DNA of 64,000 nucleotides from Malurus cyaneus samueli (taxonomy: Eukaryota > Chordata > Aves > Passeriformes > Maluridae). Under the pieces are notes generated by a model, which was given only the letters and a program-made list of their open reading frames with translations, ran no database searches and was not told the origin of the DNA. Both the position numbers and the translations under genes were made by a program. The stretch is from NCBI GenBank assembly GCA_009741485.1, contig CM019237.1, forward strand, positions 48,053,195-48,117,194, in the 5' to 3' direction. This document shows positions 23,252 through 34,200 of this stretch, piece after piece; position 1 is the stretch's first letter, and each line of letters begins with the position of its first letter.

Positions 23252-24030
23252 TGTCTCAGTTTGAGACAATGTTTTCAGAGAAAAACGTTACAGAGTAAAT
23301 GTTTCCTCTGAAGTGAAAAAATTGATAATTTTTCCCACCAATATGAAATAGATGATTGGGCAAAAATGAAGAGAAAAATTGTGTATTAACAAAACAAGGT
23401 GCCCACAGGACACAGACTAAAGAAACTGAGTAACTGTCGGATATTTAAAACTCAGGAACGCACTCCACTCCCTCCCTCCACAGCCACTCAGCCACATGCT
23501 GAGGAGAAAAGATGGCGGCTCCTGTCTCCAGGAAAAAGAAACAAAAGAAAAAGGTCCACGTGGCTGCTTGGGAAACAGTGGCAACCTGGTGGCAGTCCTC
23601 ACTGTGAATGTAACAGAGGGCTTGGTGTGCTTTTCTGCCGTTGGCTTTGCTTCTTCCGGAGTCCGGGATGTGATGGAGTGGCACGGCTTCTCCCCTCTGG
23701 CACCCGGCTGGTTGGCACTTGCCTCCTGGTTCTTGGACCACAGCCCTGCCAATCTACTCCAGAAAATCACAGGAGTCGCAGAAAGGGGTAGCAGTCCAAG
23801 GACACCTGTTTGCCTAAGCACACAAACCTGAGCCAGCTAAACAGCAACAATGTAACTCCACTGTACACAGGGACCTCCCGCAGCACCCAGCTGAGCTCCA
23901 AAAAGCCAACAGCTGCACGGCAGCCCCAGCTGCCCCTGCCCCTTCTTCTGGGTCAAATTTAAAGGCAAAGACACCTTTTGGGCATAGAAGCAGACAGAAT
24001 ATAAGAATAGAGTGTTATCATAAAATAAAC
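23252..24030 (-). mobile_element. Probable LTR-type repeat with raised CpG content
   Basis: The left end TGTCTCAGTTTGAGACAAT has the form of an avian ERV LTR terminus (its complement ends in CA). The stretch to about 23400 is AT-rich. It is followed by a GC- and CpG-richer part (23440-23960) unlike its surroundings, including AAAGATGGCGGCTCCTG. Open frames of 130 codons on plus and 134 codons on minus overlap here, which reflects base composition; neither shows a recognised retroviral or cellular domain. The right boundary is uncertain and no target duplication was found. A single-copy GC-rich island is the alternative. Confidence 0.35.
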
Positions 24031-26104
24031 CCAAGACAGATACCCCTCTGTTTCTCTAGAGATGTGCCTGCCATATATTTTTCCCATATCTACATCTGCA
24101 ATATTTATGCTTACCATTTTTGTGCATTTGTTTATCTATTTCCATTCCCTCTGTCATTTCTCATGTATGTGTGTTTATGTAAGGAAAGGGTAGTATGCCA
24201 CTGTCAGTCTTCATGCATCAACAAAATCAACTCAGTTCCTTGATAAGAGTAACATGAAGAACACAAGAAGTCGCAGAAATCATAGATACACAAATAGCAT
24301 ATTCAAAAACTCATTAGAGAGTCCAATTATGGCCCTCAAGGTGTCTAGGTGGCATTGTGTTCCCATGTAAAACTCTTTCAGGGTCTCTGACTATTCCTCT
24401 GCAGGCACCAAGGCCCTTAAAGCCTCTGTCAGAGACAAAAGAATGGAAGCATCCACCTGCCTGCCTGCTCCATTGAGTGGGAAGGTGGAAGCCAAGGAGC
24501 CAGTCAGACAGGGCCACCCAGCACAGCAAGGAGCTGAGGAGACACTGGAGTTCAGACCTTTTGTGAGAAATATTTCGTATCTCTTTTGCCTGTGGGAATT
24601 ACAAAACAAGCAAAAAGCTAATTTTGGCACTGATGTCAGCTACCACTTAAAATCCAAGGTCAGTCCTAAGACTTCAAGTCAACACAAGGAACAAAATGAA
24701 AACAAGCCACTGGCAAGGACTAAACTGGTCACTAAAAGCATGAAGAAGTCTCTTTTCACCAGCTCTGATGAGCGTTGCTATTTTGTGTTTATTTGTTGTG
24801 ATGGCTTTAATCAAATACTGGCTATTAACAGACATAGTGGAGGTATTATTTCTGCCTGGAGGTGGATAGTACAAAATTGAGGGAAAGGAGAAAATCTGAG
24901 CTCTCTATTGAAACACATCCCATAGCAGAAGATGACATTTATGAGGGGAATTAGGAAAGATAAGGGCATGGTCCTTTGGAAGGGAGAAGTTAAGTTGTTT
25001 GGTTTTACTGTTCTCCTTGAATGAAAGCAGAGAATGAAGCAAACTGCTGCATAGCAGAAGAAAAGGGAGGATGCATGAGATTTCACCCTCATTTTTGGTT
25101 TCATTCTCAGTTTATATGAAGCTGTTTGGACCTACAGTTGGTAATTTCTACACATTTGTTTCCTTGGACACTGTGGTTTTCCATCTATGGATCTCTGGTC
25201 CCTAACAAGTATAGTTAATGTCTCTGATACAGGGAGTGTAAGACTTGCTTATGCAGCTAAAAATAGGCCAGACATCACAGACTGCAGATTGAGAGCTGCT
25301 GCACAAATACATACTTACATGTAATATTCACCATCACTACTTTGTAGAAATAAATGTATGTTAAGCCTCCTTCCTGACATTTCCACAGAGTAAAAAGAAA
25401 TCACTTAATTCTTGCTTTCAAGTTTTCAAGAAATGGGAGGTAGAGATTTAGAAGACATAGTAAGCAGCTATTTCAGTGCAAACCCAGAAGAAATCTGTTA
25501 TGGGAAAATTGCAAGTTACTGCCTAGGGCACAAGAATCTGACATGTCAGTCTCCAGAAATGCAAACACACTCCTGAGCATTCAAGCTTTTCCCAAAGCAT
25601 ACAGAGTGAGATTTTATCTAGTATTAACAGTGGGTTTTTTAAGCTTAATGTGTAACTGAAATAATCACTGGCCTCGTAAAGAGAGTTTGTCCTAATTCAC
25701 TACTAGGTTATTTCTCACTAATTCAGTACCATGGGTGCTGGCTTGTATCAGTTGACACTAAATGAGATAAAAATATCTAACATCAAAGCAAAATGAGTGA
25801 TTAACTGCTACAAATAGCACTTACTGCCGATTTCTACGTATTCTTGGCTGCCTTGTCACTTAAAAATGGGTGTGTAATTCAAGGCTTTCAAAATACAGGG
25901 ACTATTAATAATCATCAAAAAAAATACCTGCATACCAGTAGATTTACAGAACCATTTCATGGGACAGAAAAGCACAATTACCTCCTTTTTTTCACTGAAG
26001 AGTGGAAAAATATAACTCCAATTTGGTTTATTTAAGGGCAGTTTTCAATAGATACAAGTTACTGTAAAATTGGGTAAGGTGCAGAGGTTGGGCACAGAGG
26101 GTTA
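24031..26104. other. Unannotated noncoding DNA
   Basis: No repeat is recognised. A 145-codon plus-strand frame at 24443-24880 is lysine/serine-rich in its middle and ends in a hydrophobic segment. It has no motif I can name, no Kozak purine context that stands out and no supporting splice signals, so it is not called as a gene. Confidence 0.5.
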
Positions 26105-27098
26105 CAGTGAATGGGGGACATCAGCCTGGGGACCTGTCTCTGGTGGGGCTCCACCGGGCTTCATTATGCATTCCTGTGCTCTTAAATATCTTCTTAATCA
26201 CTTGCATGCAGGACTGGAAGGGATATAGAGCAAGTTCACAGATGATACAAAATTGGGAAGAGCTGTTGACTCCTTCAAAGGCAGAGAGGTCCTGCAGAGA
26301 GACCTGGATAAATCAAAGGGCTGGGGAATCACCAACAATATGAAGTTGAATAAGCGCAAGTACCACATTCTGCGTCTGGGATGGGTCAGCCCTGAATGTA
26401 TGGACAGACTGAGGAATTAGGAGTTGGAAAGCAGTTCCACAGAAAAGGACCTGGGGGTCCTGGTCAGTGGCAAGCTGGACATGAGCCAGCAGTGCCCTGT
26501 CAGCCAGGAGGGCCAACCCTGTCCTGGGGGCATCAGGCACAGCATTGCCAGCCAGGCAAGGAAGGGACTGTCCCACTCTGCTCTGAACCGGGGCGGTATC
26601 ACCTCGAGTGCTGGGGACAGTTTTGGGCACCTTAAGGAAGATATTGAACTATCAGACACCATAGAAAGGAGGGCCATGAAGATGATGAAGGGCCCTGAGG
26701 GGAAACCACTGAGGAGTGGCTGAGGTCACTTGTTCTGTTCAGCCTGGAGGAGACTGAGGGGAGTCCTCATTGCAGTCTGCATCTTCTGCATGAGGGGAAG
26801 AGGAGGGGCAGGCACTGATCTCTTCTCTGTGGTGATCTGAGGGAATGGCCTGAGCTTGTGTCAAAGGAGTTGAGTTTGGATATTACTGGAAGGTTCCTCA
26901 CCCAGAGGGTGGCTGGACACTGGAACAGGTTCCCCAGGGAAGCGGTCACAGCACCAAACCTGACAGAGCTGAAAAAGCATTTGGACAATGCTCTCAGGCA
27001 TGTGACATGACTCTTGGGGACATCCTGTGTAGGGCCAGGAGCTGGACTCAATGATCCTTGTGAGTACCTTCCAACTCAGAATACCGTGATTCTGTGAA
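26105..27098 (+). mobile_element. CR1 LINE, 5'-truncated, plus orientation
   Basis: About 1 kb of chicken repeat 1. It opens in the reverse-transcriptase region: the stretch from GGGGGACATCAGCCTGGGGA through GTGGGGCTCCACCGGGCTTC is the degenerate 'GVPQGSVLGP-LF' part. It continues through the C-terminal part of ORF2 (GATGATACAAAATTGGGAAG, CCTGGGGGTCCTGGTCAGTG), then the 3' UTR (GGACAATGCTCTCAGGCATG, GGACTCAATGATCCTTGTGA) and ends CCGTGATTCTGTGAAG. The end lacks poly(A), as CR1 requires. Stops and indels break ORF2, so it is dead. The 5' truncation is typical of target-primed reverse transcription. Confidence 0.93.
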
Positions 27099-30018
27099 GA
27101 TTGCTGATGTTTTGTCTTCTATTCAAAACTCACTTTTAATTAAAGGCATTGGAAAACTTCTGCCTCTCATCTCTTCATCATTTAACTGAAGTTCAGGAGG
27201 CTTGTTCATATTCTGGACGAGTCAAGAGTTTCTTGTAAAAGTTCGAAGGGGGAAAGTCCTCATGGTTTTCTTTAGGGGGAAAAAATGTCAAAGACCAAAG
27301 TACTTTGGCACAAAACCAAACAATGATTCACTAACACTGCTTCTGCCAAGTCATCTGGTTGGTCACAGAATTGGTTTAAATCCCTGATCTCTCCAGAAGT
27401 AAATTCGCTCTTTGAACCACGCCTCTTGGCATGCATTTATCTCATGTCTGTGGTTGTGGAAGTGCAGGAGCAAACTTCTTCTGTGAATTACATGATGACA
27501 AAAGGAAAGCAGCTGCATGAAATATCACAGCAGACTATTCAAGCAAAATGCAAGAGAAGTCAGCTTTAAAGGAATTTCATACACACACCTGGTATACTCC
27601 CAGAAGCAGATGTGGGTATGCTTGTAAATGAAGGTCCCATTTGTCTGCTGAAAAAAACCCAAACATTTTGCAATACAATTTCTGACCATCACTTTCAGAC
27701 ACTGAGATGAGTCATCCACCTCATACACAGCAATCTATTCATATTGAAATTGATATAAGGACAATTTGAAATGTTAATGAGCTGGGTTGCATGCAACAAG
27801 CTTGTATTTACTTCTGCGGAGACCTAGGTTTATGGCAGTCATATTCTTCTACTGGGTTTTTTTTGAGTGTAAAAGGACCAAATTTGGTTTTAACGCTGTT
27901 CTCAACCTCAGGTGTTTTTAAGTCTTTTATGTATAACATATGCTCTGGAAATTTTTGTACGTTCACAAAAGTAAGTGAATAAAATTTCCTGCTGTAATGA
28001 ATTTGATTTTAATAAACATCATATGAAATTCACATATGCAGCCTACAGCATAAAGCTCTATAATTATCTGACAGCTACTTTTAGGATTTCGCTATCTATT
28101 CCTTCTAAAGCTGCAATTGCTTATTACCACTGCTATGCTGTTTGCTTTGTTCAGTGAGCTTTTCAACCCTGGATAGCATCAACATGGTGATGTAGAAAAT
28201 ACTTCATAATGAAAAACTCCTTTTCTTCACTCCTCAATGTCTCTTGAGTGCTCCCCTGTTCATATGAGACTGTGAGACCCACAAGAATCAATGAGAAAAT
28301 GGTTGTGCATCTCTGAGCATGATGGAGCCAACAGAGGAGTCACAGAATCAGAAGCTCCATGCAATGTTGCAGTTTGTGTGCCATGATGATTATTAATAGT
28401 CCCTGTATATTAGGACTTGGTGCTGGCTTGTGACTAAAAGAACAGCTGGCTGTGAGGAAGCCAAGCTCCCTCTCCAACAGCAATACAGACTGTTGCTGTC
28501 TGTTCTCATTTTTTGTGACTATAGAAGCCCATAGTATCAGTGACAAACTCCATAAGTTATTTCAGATCCCATGAGGCAGCTCTGCTGTTTCCAAATTTCC
28601 AGGGTATAGCTTCCAAGTTCACCAGTCCTCTCCTCTTTTTATGCAGAGTGGGAGGGATTTGAATAAATCATATTTGAAGTTTCTAGGCCAAACCATTCAT
28701 GAGCATGACAGTAGAGAAAGAATTACTTCAAATTGTTACAGATATGATTGACACAAAAAATTTCAAACACCCTATTTTACAAGCTTGCAGCGTACCCACA
28801 AATAAATTGTCCCCCTTCTGGAGACTATACAAGTGACAAACTTTTCAGAATATGAAGTGAGACAAAATGTAAATTCTCAGAAATTCTGCCAGTGGGTGCT
28901 TTGGAGGTGTCATCATACATTATCTAATTAATGGACTTTTACTTTTAAATTAAACTGGCTCAGAATAAATAAATTCTCGCTACAATCTTAATTATGCAGT
29001 GGTTACTTCTTCTCACTAATCAAAATCTTGACTGAAGCCCAAGTATTCACAATAGGTCATCATGATCTGAATCAGTGAGTTGTCACAGGTGGGATGCTAA
29101 ATTGTCCTTCCTTCATTACGTTTAATGAAAATGTGTGTGCTGAGGAAATTGCTTTGAATAGAGATGAACAATTAAGGGAACCAAATGTATATAGGGAAAG
29201 GGGAGGGAAAAGTGTTCCTGCTGAATGCAATGGATGTGGTTTAGGCAAGCTTCTTTTTTCAAGGCAAAATTCCTGTTGCCTTGTTTTTCAGATTGTAACC
29301 CCAGAGCAGAAGGAACTCTGCTGAGATATGAACCTTTAGGGAGGGAAGGATAAGAAAGACATTCCCAAGAGAAAACCATGAGTAGAAACAGGGAGAAAGA
29401 GTTGCAACTGTGAAACAAAGAGGGGAGAGGGGCCAGCAAACTTATGAGGAGGGAAGATGAGTCTAAAGAAAGCTGAAGGGTCACAAAATTATTGTAGTTT
29501 CAGCTGCCTGAATTGGGAACTTCTTAATTTTATTCTTTCTTCTTATGTACACAGAATGCACGTAGTCAGTATCTCTGTGTGATTTTGAATCCCTTTCCCC
29601 AATGGCTGTTGAACCTGCTGCCTGATTTCAATCCAATTTAATAAAAAGAAAAGAGACATGGGAGATAATTAAATTCCTAATTTTTAATGAAAATAGCTGC
29701 CTAGGAAGAAGAGACTTGGAGAGCCATAAATGTGAGAAAAACTGAAAGACCAGTCAACCTTTTACAGGAGACTAGAGAATCCATGCAGATCCATGCATCA
29801 TGGATCGATTCCCCAAACACAGAGATAACACAAATACTTCAATCAGAGATTATATTCCCCTGCAAACTGCAGCTGAGCACGATACACAAATCCATATTGT
29901 TGATTCTCGTATTGTTTCTTTGTTATCTTATGTGAAAGCTCAAGTAGCCTCCCTGGCTTTTCAAAATTTCAAAATGTTGATAGAAGGACCATGGTTTTCA
30001 GTGTTCTGGGCTCTGCAA

Positions 30019-30049
30019 CTACAGGAATTCCTGTAGCCCAGGAATTCCT
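30019..30049. repeat. Perfect 18-bp palindrome plus repeated AGGAATTCCT
   Basis: CTACAGGAATTCCTGTAG (30019-30036) equals its own reverse complement. Its core AGGAATTCCT recurs at 30040-30049 after a four-base spacer. This gives two identical palindromic 10-mers, 17 bp start to start, a geometry that could hold two dimeric DNA-binding proteins, though nothing shows that it does. Confidence 0.85.
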
Positions 30050-31182
30050 CCTCAGACACAGAAATTACATTTTGGATGTGATTACTACTGACAATGTAAA
30101 ATGAAGTTCCACATACCTGTGTTTAGGACTGCCATAGTATCTGTCTAGTGCAAAATGCAAAATGTGTAGACAGTAAATTAAGCTCTGAAGAAGCTGACAA
30201 ATGGCTGGATATAAAGGAACGCATAGCCTAACATGAAACCAAGGTCAGGTACTTCTCTTGATACCTGTGCCTGATACACTCCTGATTAATTCCAATTAAG
30301 TTAATTATAAATATTTGCAATAAAGATTGCAAATTTCAGCCAACTGCTACCTGATCGTAACAGACACAAACATTGCACTAATTTGGTTTACTTTGCTGGA
30401 AGAGATTTAAGCACTCTGGATGAGATTCTCGGGTAGTGAAAACCACGGATTCTGTGCTGATTTTCATTAATGATGCCAATTAACATTAGCAGAGAAACTA
30501 CCTTCTTTTGTTGATTCACCATGTCTCTCATTACCCCTCATTACAGCTGCTGATACGGATACAGCCTAATGAAAAATATTCAGTTCACACAAAACAACAA
30601 GAAGAGACCCACATACCCACCAGGTGCATTTCTTTCCCTCTGCCCTCTATCCAATTTTACTTTTCATCAAGGAAATAAACTATCAAACCCTGAAAGGAGT
30701 CAGAGCTTTCTGCAAAGGAAACACTGCTATGAGCATACTGTACGATTGCTAGATAATTCATAAAAACTTTCAAGGCCACAGAAGTATAGCAGCCCTTTAG
30801 CGCCAAAAGACATAGTTCATCATTTTCTCCTTCCTTGATTTACAATGCCCTGAATCCATTTTTCCCCCCTCTGCAGGTTTCAAAATATGCTTTTAATTGC
30901 TATTCAAGTCCCTTTCCTATTTCTAGAATATTGTCTCTGGGGTTTCAAAGGCATAAGGGAGTTAGATGCATGACTCTCTGAGGCTGCTTTGAAACTTCAG
31001 CTCATGGCACTCAGAGATTATTGATTAGGCAGTATGTACACACATCCCATGTAGGCTCATAAACTGTGCTGTTAAACATAAGCTTCCATACGTGAACCCT
31101 CCCTAGATTATATCATCTATGCATTCCATGATTCGAATGGATTGATCACTCTGAGTCTAACAGATAAAGCATTCTGCTGCTT

Positions 31183-31204
31183 CACCACACAACATTGTGT
31201 GGTG
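31183..31204. repeat. Inverted repeat with facing RUNX-like cores
   Basis: Arms CACCACACAA and TTGTGTGGTG are perfect complements separated by CA. Each arm contains ACCACA/TGTGGT, the core recognised by RUNX-family factors (established motif), facing each other. Binding is inference. Without conservation data this could be a chance palindrome. Confidence 0.8.
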
Positions 31205-34200
31205 GTACAAGAGTTCACTATCTCTGACATAACCAAAATAATTTTCTGATTATAGTCCATTTAGAGTCCTGTACTGCATGCTTGAGAAAAACCTGCAACC
31301 TAAGTCCTATGGTGTACTTCTATCAGAACCAAACAAAGAGCAGAAGAAAGCTTATAAAAGAAAAATAAATTAAGAAATTGTGATGGTAAATGATGGTGGG
31401 TTATATAGCAATGGGGACTATGATGGCAGACTGCTAACCATTTATCTTCAGCCATTCTGAATTTTTTGAGCAGTAGAACTTCTGTAAAAAAAGCAGGATA
31501 ATGGTTTTCTGATCATTAGCTGGACTGTAGCAAAATGCATAACAGCCATAACTCTCTTCTAGCGAAGCTTTTTGTTTGGGAATAATGCAAATTATCCTCA
31601 TTACAATCAGATGGGATGGTTGTTAATATCTTTGCATAATTAGAAGCTATTTGCCTTAAATACAGTTTATGCATGAACTTTCCAAGGAGATTTATCTACT
31701 GGGGTAACATTGAGTCATTTTCATCTGGAGGGACACACTGAAGGTTACACAATTCAACATTTTAATTTAGTTTTAAAGATGAACCAGCTCACATATGGCA
31801 AGAATTTTGGTCCCAATCCAGGTATGTGCTAAGGGCACTTTGCTAAATTCAAGTGCATGAGTGGTCCCTAGGGCAAACATGCTGAAATGAATTTCAAAGC
31901 CATAAATGATCAGCACCCAGCAGGAATTATGCCCCCTCACTGCAATATTGAAGTACTTCCTATGCAATTGAGTTTGCATAACGAGGTGTCAGATGAAGGC
32001 ATTTTCTTCCTTTGTAGATAAGCCCCCCTTTGCCTTCAGAATAAATCACTTTTAGGACTAACTATGAAGAATTAAAATTTATTGGTGAGAGAGTATCTTA
32101 AGAGATTTGATCCAACCTCAGTTAAAATATTCCTGTGCCATGTAGTGTGTCCATTTTAATCCCAGCAAAGCCAATGATGCTAAAATATTTTCAAGGGTGT
32201 ATCTATAACTTACTTTCCCTATTCTGCATTTAAGCAAGACCTAGGATCATAATTTGCACATTGCAATTATCTGCCTGTCTTGGCTTCTAATTTTTGTACA
32301 GAAGAGCATAATTCTGCCTGGGGCCTCTGGAATGCCAAGACCAAAGAGTAAGTCTGCACCAAAGCAGTTGGATCAGCTTCAGTGAGGCTTCTAAACATAA
32401 AACAGGAAGGTGGAAGTGTTTTGGATTGAAACAGGCGATGTGGGTTTAGTATAAAACAACAAATCTCTTATCTTGGGCTAGATGCAAAGAAAAGCTTTTC
32501 AAGACTGTGCATGCTCTGAGTAGAAAGTCCAGCAAGTGACAACAGACAAGGATGGGGAGAAATTCTACTTGCCCCTACTACTGGTCTTGAATTGTGAAAT
32601 CATTGCCCAGCCATACTACTGAGTACTTTCACAGCCAGAACTAACAGGATCAGTGTGGTTTTATTTAGTTTGGCATTTGTTGTGTGGTTGTTGGTTTTTC
32701 TTTCTTGTATAAATGGCTTTCGCTTTCCATCAGACTGTAGTTATTGTTTATTATCTTTGCACAGCTTGTGCCTAAGTACTTTTAACGACAAGAGAATGTC
32801 TACCAGAAGGTAGGAAGATAAAAAAAAAATGGTGTTCTTTGAAATAACAAAAAAGGTTTCAAATAGGGCTTGAGATGTCCTGTGAAAGGATTGACCTGAA
32901 CTGGGAACCCTGCAATGCAGTGAGCTCTTGATCGGGGTGGTGAACACAAAGTGTGGCAGTAAAGGAGGGGCAGTCTGCCTGCTTCCCACAAGGTGCCTCA
33001 GGCTGGGGGACAAGCTGCTGCAGCCAACCACCAAAGGCGATTTGAAATCTGACAGCTCACCATTTCTGGGAAATAAAATATCCAAACTTGAGCTCCAGAG
33101 GAAGAGGTTTCCCTTTGTAATGGACCAAGAACAGTCAAAGAAGTTGAAAAAGATAAAAACAGTAGGGAAATCACAGCAGTTGAGAGGGTAATACTGCTGC
33201 AGAACTGTGAAGGGAGGGGAATATTAATTCAGGGAGAATTAACTGAAAGTGTGGGTGTCTGCTGTGAGATCTTGAACATGATACCTGCTACAGGACTGAT
33301 TGTCTGCACACCTTTGAGCAGCTTTTATGACACAGTTTTCCCAATCATTTTCTTGATCTCACTGGCACCCTTAGATTTGGCAGCATAGTGGCAAGGAGAA
33401 TATGTGCTGCTTCCATTTCAAGGAACAACTTGAAATTGTTGCCAGGGCATATCTGCTGTTCAAGGGAGCTGGACTTTGTCACTCCCAGTTTCCCCACAGG
33501 GGTCTCAGTAGGACAGCTGTGATTTCTGCCACAGGGAGCATGCTATGTCCTGTCCCTTCCTCTGCCAGGGTGCTGGTTGGGATGGACATTTCTTGGGAGC
33601 AAGAGCCTCCAAAGATATGACAGGACCATTGAGAGTGCTAGGAGCTCCTGCCTTCCCTGTAAGCTCTTGAAGGTACAAAGAAGGCCTCCAAAGTCAAGAA
33701 AGGAAAGGCTCCCTCTTACAGAGCTTTCACAAAGAGTGGTTTTCCCAGTGGCCCTAAAGGGAATTTGAACTTCTCAGCTGGAGCATTATTTGCCAGAGCT
33801 GAGATTGGGTAAGATAAAGAAAGAAGTGACATTGTATATTAAAACCTGTCTTTTCATATCTTTCTGGACATAATGTGACTTGACATCACATCCTCATCCA
33901 ACAGAGCATCCAGAGATGGCAATGGAAATAGCTTATGCAAGCACTTGGAGATGCTGAAACCCCTAAGTTCATCAGAGGCTCAGCAGGCTTGGGGACAGTT
34001 CAACTTCCCAGCACAAACGTTGCTCACAGCTGCAGTGAGATGAGGGTGCTGCCTTCTGAGGATGTCTTCCACGGTCATGAGGTGGCACTCACACAGAAAT
34101 CAAGAGGCCTTGACAAAGCTTCGTGCTGTGACCAAAAGCACTGGACAGAGCTCAAACCCTTTCAGAGCATTATGGGACACAAGAGCTTGGAGGGGCTGGC

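Noticed and set aside
23399..23821. Overlapping frames of 130 (plus) and 134 (minus) codons
   Set aside because: Long open frames on both strands over a GC-rich segment are expected from low stop frequency; neither shows a known retroviral or cellular domain.
24443..24880. 145-codon plus-strand frame
   Set aside because: No motif, no supporting signals and a length compatible with chance.
29788..29806. 8-bp inverted repeat GATCCATG-CAT-CATGGATC
   Set aside because: Arms of 8 bp with a short loop are expected several times by chance in 64 kb.
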